Assembly: GCF_030486595.1 (NCBI RefSeq)
Contig: NZ_JAUJZH010000051.1
Span: forward strand, 1 to 34,634
Direction: 5' to 3'
DNA from: Variovorax ginsengisoli
GTDB lineage: Bacteria > Pseudomonadota > Gammaproteobacteria > Burkholderiales > Burkholderiaceae_C
Length of the DNA: 34,634 nt
In this document: one piece after another, positions 25,943 to 33,660 of the stretch
Numbering within the stretch: position 1 is the first letter of the stretch
Layout of the letters: each line of letters starts with the position of its first letter
Position numbers and translations under genes: made by a program
Notes under the pieces: model-generated
The model's input: the letters and a program-made list of their open reading frames with translations, nothing else
Database searches by the model: none
What the model was told of the DNA's origin: nothing

Positions 25943-25962
25943 TCTGTGCGATAGCGCACAGA
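25943..25962. promoter_or_regulatory. perfect TCTGTGCG-N4-CGCACAGA operator (site 1), upstream of crp1
   Basis: TCTGTGCGATAGCGCACAGA, two perfect 8-base arms around ATAG. Written in CRP style it is TGTGC-GATAGC-GCACA, the same 5-6-5 spacing as the E. coli CRP site TGTGA-N6-TCACA. It lies 86 bases before the crp1 start. A TATACT box at 25979-25984 is 16 bases away, which would centre the site near -38 or -39. Activation or autorepression cannot be told apart. Confidence 0.7.
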
Positions 25963-25967
25963 AGGGC

Positions 25968-25985
25968 CCAGTATCCCTATACTGG
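25968..25985. repeat. second palindrome in the crp1 leader
   Basis: CCAGTAT-CCCT-ATACTGG, two perfect 7-base arms, lying six bases after operator site 1 and overlapping the TATACT box. It could be a second operator or an RNA hairpin at the transcript start. Confidence 0.5.
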
Positions 25986-26048
25986 CCTTGCGTCGGACGC
26001 GCTGCGGGAGTGCGCTCCGAACGAATCCGATTTCCAAGGAGGTTCGTC

Positions 26049-26768
26049 ATGAGTCAATCCTCCGACCCGTTGAGCAACCGTCTGCTAGCCGCCCTGCCCG
26101 AGGCGGAGTGGGCGCGGTGGCTACCGCAACTTCAAGCGGTCGACATGCCCTTGGGCCAGGTGCTTTACGAATCCGGCAAGACACTGAGCCACGTGTACTT
26201 TCCGACCACCGCCATCGTGTCGTTGCTGTACGTGATGGAGAACGGGGCCTCGGCCGAGATCGCGGTGGTCGGCAATGAGGGCATCGTCGGAATCTCACTC
26301 TTCATGGGAGGCGAATCGACGCCCAGCCGCGCGGTCGTGCAGAGCGCCGGTCGGGGTTTCCGGTTGACGGCGCAGGTCATGAAGGACGAGTTCGACCGGG
26401 CCGGCCCGGTGCTGCACCTGCTGTTGCGCTACACGCAGGCGTTGATCACGCAGATGGCACAGACCGCCGTGTGCAACCGGCACCACTCGCTGGACCAGCA
26501 GTTGTGCCGATGGCTGCTGCTGAGCCTGGACCGCCTGGAGGGCAGCGAGCTCGTGATGACGCAGGAGCTGATCGCCAACATGCTCGGCGTCCGTCGCGAA
26601 GGGGTGACGGAGGGCGCGCTCAAGCTCCAGCATGCTGGCCTGATACGCTACTCGCGAGGCCGTATCTCAGTGCTCGACCGCAAGGGACTGGAGGGGCGCA
26701 CCTGCGAGTGCTATGCGGTGGTCAAGAACGAGTACGATCGGCTTCTTCCTTCAACGACCGCGATCTGA
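26049..26768 (+). CDS. Crp/Fnr-family transcriptional regulator 1
   Basis: A 239-residue regulator. Residues about 30-125 form a cyclic-nucleotide-like beta-roll (HVYFPTTAIVSLLYVMENGA; VVGNEGIVGISLFMGGES). The dimer helix covers about 125-150. The winged helix covers about 165-225, with recognition helix GVRREGVTEGALKLQ, keeping the Arg-Glu pair by which CRP reads TGTGN half-sites. The classic cAMP contact residues and Fnr cysteines are not evident, so the ligand is unknown. The ATG at 26049 has AAGGAGG seven bases upstream. The palindromic operator 86 bases before it suggests autoregulation, and matching operators precede both phasins and acs. It converges on phasin 1. Confidence 0.92.
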   Translation: MSQSSDPLSNRLLAALPEAEWARWLPQLQAVDMPLGQVLYESGKTLSHVYFPTTAIVSLLYVMENGASAEIAVVGNEGIVGISLFMGGESTPSRAVVQSAGRGFRLTAQVMKDEFDRAGPVLHLLLRYTQALITQMAQTAVCNRHHSLDQQLCRWLLLSLDRLEGSELVMTQELIANMLGVRREGVTEGALKLQHAGLIRYSRGRISVLDRKGLEGRTCECYAVVKNEYDRLLPSTTAI

Positions 26769-26799
26769 TCTCCCTCCGGCACCGCAATTCATCCCGGGG

Positions 26800-26843
26800 T
26801 CTGCCCGATGGCAGGCAGTCGCACTGCACGTCTGCGGGCAGAC
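26800..26843. repeat. two inverted repeats between convergent crp1 and phasin 1
   Basis: TCTGCCCGATGGCAGGCAGT (26800-26819) folds as CTGCC-CGAT-GGCAG. GTCTGC-GG-GCAGAC (26830-26843) is a second hairpin. Since the flanking genes converge here, transcription ends are the simplest reading, although neither hairpin has a T-run. The first also resembles the shared operator and aligns with the operator region upstream of crp2. Confidence 0.45.
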
Positions 26844-26923
26844 TGGCGCCACCCATGCACAGGCGGTCACGAGCGAGGTACTCGCCGGCGGGAGATCGGA
26901 TCGTCGCACCCGCAGAAATGCCT

Positions 26924-27295
26924 TTATCTGGCGCGCAGGTGCTTGACTGTGTCCGACATCCTGTCCATCGCAGTCGTCGTATTGCCCGATTCGGCGAGGA
27001 GATCCGACGCCGCCTGAGCCTGTTGCGCCCACAGGCTCTGCCCCTCGGTGGACCAACCCATAAGGCTTTCCGAATACTCTCGCGCGAACGTCGAGTAGTT
27101 TTCCGTGAGCTTGCGGATCAGGTCCGGATAAACGTCGGAGACGACTACGCGACCGAATGATTGCTGTACCAGCTCGAAGTACTTTTGGACGTTGGCGTTC
27201 GCCATTTCGAACATCGCCGGCGACTGCGCAAAGTTCGTGACGAGCGCAGCGTTGGCCGAGGCCAGGTTGGTGAAGGGTTGGGTCATGTCGTTCAT
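26924..27295 (-). CDS. phasin-family protein 1
   Basis: A 123-residue phasin-like protein, expected to coat polyhydroxyalkanoate granules. It is almost entirely amphipathic helix: MTQPFTNLASANAALVTNFA, VQKYFELVQQSFGRVVVSDV, LIRKLTENYSTFAREYSESL. The segment NYSTFARE..ESLMG is shared with phasin 2, so the two are paralogues. The start at 27295 has AAAGG about eight bases upstream. A TATAAA box and an operator precede it with a leader of about 159 bases (see the promoter entry). It converges on crp1. Confidence 0.75.
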   Translation of the reverse strand: MNDMTQPFTNLASANAALVTNFAQSPAMFEMANANVQKYFELVQQSFGRVVVSDVYPDLIRKLTENYSTFAREYSESLMGWSTEGQSLWAQQAQAASDLLAESGNTTTAMDRMSDTVKHLRAR

Positions 27296-27758
27296 GGGTT
27301 ACCTTTTGCCGGCTACCGCCGGCCATCGAAGCTGCCGGAGAAAAGGTGCCCCACCAACAGCTTCGGTAGCGGCGCACCGAAGCGGAAGACAAGGCATGCT
27401 GCTCTTGCATTTCGATTCGCTCGCAGAGGCCGCCAGCTGTCGCGCCCAACCTCTGCCGCTTTTATACGGGTCGTCTTGTCTCGCGTCTGTGCGTTGGAGC
27501 ACGTAGAACTCCACGTTCGAGGGGACTTCCGGACAAGATCGTCATTTAGACGCGCAGAAGTGTCATGGGTCGCGCATCGGGCCGCGCGGTGCGCGTCGCC
27601 GTGCAGACGCCGCTCAGGCGCCGTCTTGCAAAAGGGCGCCGTCAACGGCGACGACGCCAGTTTTTGCTCCGGCTGTGGCGGCAAGCTTACGGCGTTCCCA
27701 TGCGGCCACCTCGTGGAACCCGTTCGAGGACGTCGTCACCCTCGCGGAGCGACAAGCC
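27296..27758. other. intergenic region between the two phasin genes (about 460 bases)
   Basis: It contains the phasin 1 promoter (27461-27505). The rest (27510-27758) shows no family-like reading frame. A zinc-ribbon-like string FCSGCGGKL in a plus-strand frame at about 27660 is too short to support a gene. Confidence 0.5.
27454..27505 (-). promoter_or_regulatory. phasin 1 promoter with class II operator (site 3)
   Basis: Minus-strand -10 box TATAAA (27461-27466), 19-base spacer, then operator TCTGTGCGTTGGAGCACGTA (27486-27505, plus-strand reading). The perfect arm TCTGTGCG faces the promoter. With the start point seven bases past the -10, at 27454, the operator centre is at -41.5, as in class II CRP/FNR-activated promoters. 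No independent -35 is seen, consistent with activator dependence. Confidence 0.65.
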
Positions 27759-28079
27759 TCAGCCTGAAGCTGTCGGGTTCACGATCTTCGAGGCCTCCGC
27801 CACCTGCTGAGTCAATTGGGCCTGTGCTTCGGCGGCCATCCCCATGAGGCTCTCGGCATGTTCTCGCGCGAATGTCGAGTAGTTGTCCGTGAGACTGCGG
27901 ATCAGGTCCGCCTGGGCCTCGGAGGCGGGCATCCCTCCAAAGGCCTTCTGCGCCAGTTCAAGGTATTTCTGGGCGCTCGTATTGACCAGGTCGGCCACAT
28001 CCTGCGACTGCGCGAAACGCGTGATGAGATCCGCATTGGCGGCGGAAAGCTTGACAAAGGGTTGTGTGAGATTCTGCAT
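27759..28079 (-). CDS. phasin-family protein 2
   Basis: A 106-residue paralogue of phasin 1: MQNLTQPFVKLSAANADLIT, SAQKYLELAQKAFGGMPASE, LIRSLTDNYSTFAREHAESL. All helical, with no signal peptide. It is expected on the surface of PHA granules. The ATG at 28079 has AAGG six bases upstream. It is divergent from crp2, and both starts face the same operator. A shorter tail than phasin 1 (ends EASKIVNPTASG) is the main difference. Confidence 0.75.
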   Translation of the reverse strand: MQNLTQPFVKLSAANADLITRFAQSQDVADLVNTSAQKYLELAQKAFGGMPASEAQADLIRSLTDNYSTFAREHAESLMGMAAEAQAQLTQQVAEASKIVNPTASG

Positions 28080-28109
28080 GGAGGCCTTCTTCCGACGTTT
28101 GCTGATCCA

Positions 28110-28161
28110 AGAATCATTTATAGGACGTTATCGCCGTCGGGTCTGTGCGCTGGCAGACAGT
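28110..28161 (-). promoter_or_regulatory. phasin 2 promoter with class II operator (site 4), shared with crp2
   Basis: Minus-strand -10 box TATAAA (28117-28122), 19-base spacer, then operator TCTGTGCGCTGGCAGACAGT (28142-28161). The geometry is identical to the phasin 1 promoter, with the operator centred at -41.5 from a start at 28110. The crp2 start lies 53 bases to the other side, so one site could serve both genes. The distal arm is degenerate; the promoter-facing arm is perfect. Confidence 0.68.
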
Positions 28162-28213
28162 CGCAACGGACAAATGCGCGCAGAGTGGTTCGTCCCACTC
28201 CACGGAGCATTCC

Positions 28214-28903
28214 TTGGCCGCGATCGAAAATCACCTCATCGAACTGCTCCCGCTCAACGACCGCAGGCGTCTGCTGGATGTCTGCGAACCGATCCATCTG
28301 GTCCTGGCAGAGGTGATCCACCAGCCGGGTGCAGCCACCCGGCACGTTTACTTCCCGGTTGACGGCTTCATTTCGCTGGTGGCGCAGATCGACGAGCATC
28401 CCGGGCTGGAGGTCGGCATGGTGGGTCGCGAAGGGATGCTGGGCTCGAATCTCGTCCTCGGTGTGGAAATCGCTCCCTTGCGCGCCCTGGTGCAGGGCGC
28501 CGGCGCGGCCTGGCGCATTACCGCTGCCGACTTCCGGCGCGAGCTTGCACGCAGCGCGCCCCTGCAGAGGGTGCTGGACCGCTACATACAGGTCTCGCTT
28601 TCACAACTGGCCGCGTCGGCCGCCTGCCTGCGTTTTCACCAGATCGGCCCGCGCCTGGCGCGTTGGCTCCTGATGAGCCAGGACCGCGCCCATGCCGACA
28701 GCTTCCACGTCACTCAAGAATTTCTGGCCTACATGCTGGGTGTGCGCCGCGTCGGTATCACCCTGGCCGCCGGCTCGCTGCAGCGCAGCGGGTTGATCGA
28801 GTACAACCGCGGCACCCTCAGCGTGCTCGATCGTCGGGGACTCGAAGCGACGGCCTGTGCCTGCTATGCCGCGGACAGGAAAAGCTACGCCGGATTGCTT
28901 TGA
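28214..28903 (+). CDS. Crp/Fnr-family transcriptional regulator 2
   Basis: A 229-residue paralogue of regulator 1. The beta-roll has HVYFPVDGFISLVAQIDEHP and GMVGREGMLGSNLVLGVE. The winged helix has VTQEFLAYMLGVRRVGITLA and YNRGTLSVLDRRGLEA. The recognition helix has Val where regulator 1 and CRP have the base-reading Glu (RRVGI versus RREGV), so its DNA preference probably differs. The start is uncertain. TTG at 28214 with GGAG upstream gives the usual N-terminal length. A GTG at 28145 would add 23 residues but lies inside the operator. It is divergent from phasin 2. Confidence 0.85.
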   Translation: MAAIENHLIELLPLNDRRRLLDVCEPIHLVLAEVIHQPGAATRHVYFPVDGFISLVAQIDEHPGLEVGMVGREGMLGSNLVLGVEIAPLRALVQGAGAAWRITAADFRRELARSAPLQRVLDRYIQVSLSQLAASAACLRFHQIGPRLARWLLMSQDRAHADSFHVTQEFLAYMLGVRRVGITLAAGSLQRSGLIEYNRGTLSVLDRRGLEATACACYAADRKSYAGLL

Positions 28904-29020
28904 CCCGGTGCGCGGCATCCGACGGCCGATGCGCTGCTTCTGTACGCTGCCGAACTGACGACCGGCCGTGCGCGGCGTACAAGGGAACATCGGGCTCAGT
29001 CCCTGTTCACGCGAGGCATC

Positions 29021-29287
29021 ATGGAATACGACCGCGACTCAGTGCGCCTCTCCTATCACGGCTGGGAGATACGCAGCCACCTCACCGGTGTTTCCTTCGA
29101 CGGCACCGTGGCCGCCGGGGCGATGCTGTACTTCGAAGAGACATGCCAGTGCCACATCATCTCCTGCAGAAAGTTCGCCGACGGCGGGGATGCCATCCAT
29201 TCCATCGAAACCAGGGCGTCGCTCTGGATCGACGGCCGCGAAAGCAACCCCAGGACCTCCCATGTCGAACCCTCCCTACTTTCATGA
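29021..29287 (+). CDS. small hypothetical protein
   Basis: An 88-residue protein starting MEYDRDSVRLSYHGWEIRSH. Beta-rich text (LTGVSFDGTVAAGAMLYFEE; CQCHIISCRKF) with a Cys-X-Cys...Cys cluster. No family recognised. Its 3' end overlaps the next gene by 26 bases, so translation is probably coupled. Confidence 0.55.
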   Translation: MEYDRDSVRLSYHGWEIRSHLTGVSFDGTVAAGAMLYFEETCQCHIISCRKFADGGDAIHSIETRASLWIDGRESNPRTSHVEPSLLS

Positions 29288-29534
29288 GGCCTCGGGCTCC
29301 GTCCATTTTTGGGTGCCCATCGATGGCGCACTCGTCGGCGCGACCATTCGAAAGGAAACACTGCACTACTGTTATCGGTCGACCGCCATCGATGACCAGC
29401 CGCTGGAGACCTACCAGCTTCACGCCCAGGTCATCGATGCGGCCGTGCGCAGGCGCGTCTCGGGCGGCTCCATCGAACCGGTGATGGTCCGCGACTACGA
29501 CCTGCACGACGCTGTGGGCAAGGGCATCGAATAG
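29262..29534 (+). CDS. small hypothetical protein, DUF1488-like
   Basis: A 90-residue protein starting MSNPPYFHEASGSVHFWVPI. The run HFWVPIDGALVGATIRKETL, then YHL-type strands and a closing PVMVRDYDL, resembles DUF1488-like proteins (F.V..DG..V.a.I..eaL). The assignment is tentative. It overlaps the preceding gene. The stop at 29534 is 38 bases from the end of actP, which is convergent. Confidence 0.55.
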   Translation: MSNPPYFHEASGSVHFWVPIDGALVGATIRKETLHYCYRSTAIDDQPLETYQLHAQVIDAAVRRRVSGGSIEPVMVRDYDLHDAVGKGIE

Positions 29535-29572
29535 GCCGCAGGGCGCACGGGCCGAGAGGGGCGAACGACACT

Positions 29573-31294
29573 TCAGTGTCCGGACGCTCCCTCCGCGCCG
29601 ATGCCGGTCTCCGAGCGCACCTGCTGCGCCAGGAACCCGGCCCGGTCCTTGGCCGCGCGTGGGCTCTTGTCGAGAACGGAGAACAACCAGATCCCGACGA
29701 AGCCGATGGTCATGGAGAACAGCGCGGGCGACTGGTACGGGAAGAGCGCGGAACCCTTCGGATTTCCGAGCGTCGCTTCCCACACTGCCGGCGACACGAC
29801 GGTCAGCGCCACCGACGAGACGAGCCCGAGAAATCCGCCGATGACCGCGCCGCGGGTGGTGCAGTCTTTCCACAGCACCGACATCAGCAGCACCGGGAAG
29901 TTGGCGGAGGCAGCGATCGCGAAGGCCAGGCTCACCATGAACGCGATGTTCTGCTTCTCGAAAACGATGCCCAGGACCACCGCGACGAAGCCCAGCGCCA
30001 CGGTGGTGATGCGCGACACCCTCAGTTCGGCCACGCTGTCGGCCTTGCCCTTCTTGAAGACGGTCGCGTACAAATCGTGCGACACCGCCGAGGCACCGGA
30101 CAAGGTCAAGCCCGCCACCACGGCCAGGATGGTCGCGAAGGCCACCGCCGAGATGAACCCGAGGAACACGTTGCCCCCCACCGCTTTCGCGAGGTGGACC
30201 GCCGCCATATTGCCGCCGCCGAGCAGCCCGCCCTTGGCGTCGAGGAACTGCGGATCGGTCAGCACGAAGGTGATGGCGCCGAAACCGATGATGAAGGTCA
30301 GCACGTAGAAGTAGCCGATCCAGGTGGTTGCCCACAGGACCGACTTGCGCGCCTCCTTGGCATTGGGCACCGTGAAGAAGCGCATCAGGATGTGCGGCAA
30401 GCCGGCGGTGCCGAACATCAGCGCCATGCCGAAGCTGATCGCCGAGATCGGATCCTTGATGAAGCCTCCCGGCCCCATGATCGAGAAGCCTTCGGCCGCA
30501 GCCTCGGCGGGCGGCTTGCCCGCGGCGGTTGCGATGGCGGTCTTCACTTCGACCGCCTTCGCGAACATCGCCTCGGGGCTGAAGCCGAAGTTCCAAAGCA
30601 CCATGAAGGCCATGAAGGTGGCGCCCGCGAGCAGCAGGCAGGCCTTGATGATCTGCACCCAGGTCGTCGCCGTCATGCCGCCGAACAGCACATACACCAT
30701 CATCAGCGCGCCGACGATGACCACCGCGATCCAGTACTCCAGGCCGAAGAGAAGCTTGATGAGCTGCCCCGCTCCGACCATCTGGGCGATCAGGTAGAAG
30801 GCCACGACGACCAGCGTACCGGATGCCGCGAACACGCGCACGGGCGTCTGCTCGAAGCGAAAGGCCGCAACATCGGCGAAGGTGAACTTTCCCAGGTTGC
30901 GCAACCGCTCGGCCAGCAGGAAGGTCACCACCGGCCAGCCGACCAGAAAACCGATCGAATAGATCAGGCCGTCGAAGCCGCCGATCATCACCGCCGCGGA
31001 AATGCCAAGGAACGAGGCGGCCGACATGTAGTCGCCCGCGATCGCCATGCCGTTCTGGAAGCCCGTGATGCCGCCGCCGGCGGTATAGAAGTCGGCCGCG
31101 CTCTTGGTCTTCGCTGCGGCCCACTTGGTAATGAAAAGCGTGGCGACGACAAAGGCGGCAAACATGCCGATGGCCGTCCAGTTGGTGGGCTGCTTTTCGA
31201 GCTGGCCGAGATCGGCGCCGGCGGCCTGGGCGGCTTGGGCTGCCGCCAGCAGAACCGCAAGGCCCAGCGCCTTCGCAAGGAGGGCGCCGCTCAT
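29573..31294 (-). CDS. actP: cation/acetate symporter ActP
   Basis: A 573-residue sodium:solute symporter (SSS) family protein that imports acetate and other short monocarboxylates. An N-terminal signal-like segment (LGLAVLLAAAQAAQA) is followed by thirteen or so hydrophobic segments. ActP-like text includes KTKSAADFYTAGGGITGFQN, GDYMSAASFLGISAAVMIGG, and GTAGLPHILMRFFTVPNAKE. The start (31294) overlaps the stop of the DUF485 gene as ATGA, which is typical of yjcH-actP. The gene is the last of the acs-DUF485-actP operon. A short perfect inverted repeat GACACT-TC-AGTGTC (29567-29580) spans its stop codon. Confidence 0.95.
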   Translation of the reverse strand: MSGALLAKALGLAVLLAAAQAAQAAGADLGQLEKQPTNWTAIGMFAAFVVATLFITKWAAAKTKSAADFYTAGGGITGFQNGMAIAGDYMSAASFLGISAAVMIGGFDGLIYSIGFLVGWPVVTFLLAERLRNLGKFTFADVAAFRFEQTPVRVFAASGTLVVVAFYLIAQMVGAGQLIKLLFGLEYWIAVVIVGALMMVYVLFGGMTATTWVQIIKACLLLAGATFMAFMVLWNFGFSPEAMFAKAVEVKTAIATAAGKPPAEAAAEGFSIMGPGGFIKDPISAISFGMALMFGTAGLPHILMRFFTVPNAKEARKSVLWATTWIGYFYVLTFIIGFGAITFVLTDPQFLDAKGGLLGGGNMAAVHLAKAVGGNVFLGFISAVAFATILAVVAGLTLSGASAVSHDLYATVFKKGKADSVAELRVSRITTVALGFVAVVLGIVFEKQNIAFMVSLAFAIAASANFPVLLMSVLWKDCTTRGAVIGGFLGLVSSVALTVVSPAVWEATLGNPKGSALFPYQSPALFSMTIGFVGIWLFSVLDKSPRAAKDRAGFLAQQVRSETGIGAEGASGH

Positions 31295-31599
31295 TTCAGG
31301 ACCGCCTTGGCAATGGCGTCGGTCAACCTGTCGTATTCGCCATTGGCCCGGTTGACGTAGATGCCGGTGATGACGATGGTGAAAACGATGACCGCGAGCC
31401 CGATCGGCATGCCGATCGTCGTGACGCCGCTGCCCAGCCGGGTTGCAAGGAACGGCTTGTCGAAGGCGACCAGCAGGATGAAGCCGTAGTACACGACCAT
31501 CATTGCCGCCGCCAGCCACCAGCCGAAGCGAGAACGCTTCGACTTGAGCGCCTGGTAGTTCGGGTCGCGCAGGATTCTCGACGTCAGATCGCTTTCCAT
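31291..31599 (-). CDS. yjcH: DUF485 family inner membrane protein (YjcH-like)
   Basis: A 102-residue membrane protein with two transmembrane segments (RFGWWLAAAMMVVYYGFILL; IGMPIGLAVIVFTIVITGIY) and the closing YVNRANGEYDRLTD typical of DUF485. It is almost always encoded between acs and actP and probably assists acetate uptake. It starts two bases after the acs stop, and its own stop overlaps the actP start by four bases, so all three genes are one coupled operon. Confidence 0.93.
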   Translation of the reverse strand: MESDLTSRILRDPNYQALKSKRSRFGWWLAAAMMVVYYGFILLVAFDKPFLATRLGSGVTTIGMPIGLAVIVFTIVITGIYVNRANGEYDRLTDAIAKAVLK

Positions 31600-31601
31600 G
31601 G

Positions 31602-33566
31602 TCAGTTCCTTTCCATGAGCTGATCGAGGACGGCCGGGTTCTCGAGCGTCGAGATGTCTTGCGTGATCGCTTCGTCCTTGGCGATAGACCGCAGCAGGCG
31701 TCGCATGATCTTTCCGCTGCGTGTCTTGGGCAGGTTGTCGCCGAAGCGGATGTCCTTCGGCTTGGCAATGGGGCCGATTGCCTTCGCCACCCAGTTGCGC
31801 AACTCGGTTGCAACCTTCCTGGCTTCATCGCCGGTCGGCCGCGGGCCTTTCAGCACGACGAAGGCGCAGATCGTCTCACCCGTCGTCTCGTCCGGACGCC
31901 CCACGACGGCCGCCTCGGCCACCAGGGCCGTGCAGGACACGAGCGCCGACTCGATCTCCATCGTGCCCATGCGGTGGCCCGACACATTGAGCACGTCGTC
32001 AATACGGCCGGTGATGGTGAAGTACCCTGACTCGGCGTCGCGGATGGCGCCGTCGCCCGCCAGGTAGTAGCCCTTGAGCTCCGGCGGAAAATAGCTGCTC
32101 TTGAAGCGCTCGGGATCGCCCCAGATGTTGCGGATCATCCCGGGCCAGGGCTTCTTCACCACGAGGAGCCCGCCTTGGCCGTTGGGTACGTCGTTGCCCG
32201 TTTCGTCGACCACAGCGGCTGCTATTCCGGGGAAGGGCAGCGTGCAGGAGCCCGGCACCAGCGGCGTCGCGCCAGGCAGGGGCGTGATCATGTGACCACC
32301 GGTCTCGGTCTGCCAGAAGGTGTCGACGATGGGGCAACGGCCGCCGCCGACGTGCTGGTGGTACCACTCCCAGGCGGCCGGATTGATCGGCTCGCCCACC
32401 GAACCCAGGATGCGCAGGCTGCCGAGGTCATAGCTCCTCGGATGCACCGCCTCGTTGGCCTCGGCCGCCTTGATCAGCGAGCGGATGGCGGTCGGCGCGG
32501 TGTAGAAGACGCTGACCTTGTGGTCCTGGATCATTTTCCAGAAGCGGCCCGCATCTGGGTACGTCGGCACGCCTTCGAAAATGATCTGAGTCGCTCCGAT
32601 CGCGAGCGGACCATAGGTGATGTAGGTGTGGCCGGTGACCCAGCCGATGTCGGCAGTGCACCAGAACACGTCATCGTCCTTCAAGTCGAAGGTCCAGGTC
32701 GAGCTGACCGCTGCGTGCACCAGGTAGCCACCCGTCGAGTGCTGCACGCCCTTGGGATTGCCGGTCGACCCCGAGGTATAGAGGATGAACAGCGGATGCT
32801 CCGCACCGACCCATTCGGGATCGCAGGTGTCAGCCTGCGCCTGTGTTTCCTCGTGCATCCAGCGGTCGCGCGAAGCCTCCCAGGCGATCTGGCGGCCCGT
32901 GCGCCGGTACACGATGACGTCCTTGACCGACTCGCAGCCGCCAAGCGCCATCGCTTCGTCGACAATGGCCTTGAGCGGAAGCTGCTTGCCGCCGCGCAAC
33001 TGCTCATCGGCAGTGATCACCATCACTGCGCTCGCCCCCGTGATGCGCTCGCGAAGGCTTTGCGCCGAGAAGCCGCCGAACACCACCGAATGCGTCGCGC
33101 CGATGCGGGCGCAGGCCTGCATCGCCACGACACCTTCGACGCTCATCGACATATAGATCACGACGCGATCGCCCTTCTTGACGCCGCGCGCCTTCAGGGC
33201 GTTGGCCATGCGGCAAGTGCGTGCCAGCAGGTCGCTATAGGTGACGCGGTTGATGCGGCCGTCGTCGGCCTCGAAGAGGATGGCCACCTTGTCGCCCTGG
33301 CCGCGCTCGACATGGCGATCCAGGCAGTTAAAGGAGGCGTTCAGCGTACCGTCCTCGAACCACTTGAAGAACGGCGCCTCTCGCTCATCGAGTGATTCCG
33401 TGAAGGGCGTCTTCCAGCTCACGAACTCTCGGGCCAACCGTCCCCAGTAAGCGCCGTGATCGGCGTCGGCCTCGGCCACCAGCTTCAGATAGGCCGGCAT
33501 GCCGGATACGTGTGCGCCCTTCATGGCAGCCTCTGGTACCGAATAGATGATCGCTTTTTCGCTCAC
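31602..33566 (-). CDS. acs: acetyl-CoA synthetase
   Basis: A 654-residue AMP-forming acetate-CoA ligase: acetate + ATP + CoA gives acetyl-CoA. Signatures are complete: the P-loop YTSGSTGNPKGV (263-274), the adenylate motif DTFWQTETGGH, the hinge region GYYLAGDGAIRD with GRIDDVLNVSGHR, and the regulatory acetylation site PKTRSGKIMRR with Lys619. Full family length and a normal N-terminus (SEKAIIYSV). It heads the acs-DUF485-actP operon. A TCTGTGCG-type operator lies 95 bases upstream. With the two phasins under the same motif, the context points to acetate being channelled to acetyl-CoA and PHA. Confidence 0.97.
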   Translation of the reverse strand: MSEKAIIYSVPEAAMKGAHVSGMPAYLKLVAEADADHGAYWGRLAREFVSWKTPFTESLDEREAPFFKWFEDGTLNASFNCLDRHVERGQGDKVAILFEADDGRINRVTYSDLLARTCRMANALKARGVKKGDRVVIYMSMSVEGVVAMQACARIGATHSVVFGGFSAQSLRERITGASAVMVITADEQLRGGKQLPLKAIVDEAMALGGCESVKDVIVYRRTGRQIAWEASRDRWMHEETQAQADTCDPEWVGAEHPLFILYTSGSTGNPKGVQHSTGGYLVHAAVSSTWTFDLKDDDVFWCTADIGWVTGHTYITYGPLAIGATQIIFEGVPTYPDAGRFWKMIQDHKVSVFYTAPTAIRSLIKAAEANEAVHPRSYDLGSLRILGSVGEPINPAAWEWYHQHVGGGRCPIVDTFWQTETGGHMITPLPGATPLVPGSCTLPFPGIAAAVVDETGNDVPNGQGGLLVVKKPWPGMIRNIWGDPERFKSSYFPPELKGYYLAGDGAIRDAESGYFTITGRIDDVLNVSGHRMGTMEIESALVSCTALVAEAAVVGRPDETTGETICAFVVLKGPRPTGDEARKVATELRNWVAKAIGPIAKPKDIRFGDNLPKTRSGKIMRRLLRSIAKDEAITQDISTLENPAVLDQLMERN

Positions 33567-33660
33567 TGCATCTCCTTGCGTGGCGAAGCCGGATTCCCTT
33601 AGTCAAACGCTGAAGGTCCGCAAGCCAACAGCCCTACCCTGCGCTTGAGCTGCGCTTGGG

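Noticed and set aside
27650..27700. Zinc-ribbon protein (FCSGCGG string)
   Set aside because: A single short CxxC in an otherwise unnatural frame with no start context.
29567..29580. Terminator after actP
   Set aside because: The palindrome GACACT-TC-AGTGTC has a two-base loop and no T-run, and it overlaps the stop codon, so hairpin termination is unlikely.
29576..31360. 594-codon plus-strand frame
   Set aside because: Antisense shadow of actP, with no recognisable domain and a composition dominated by Arg, Gly and His.
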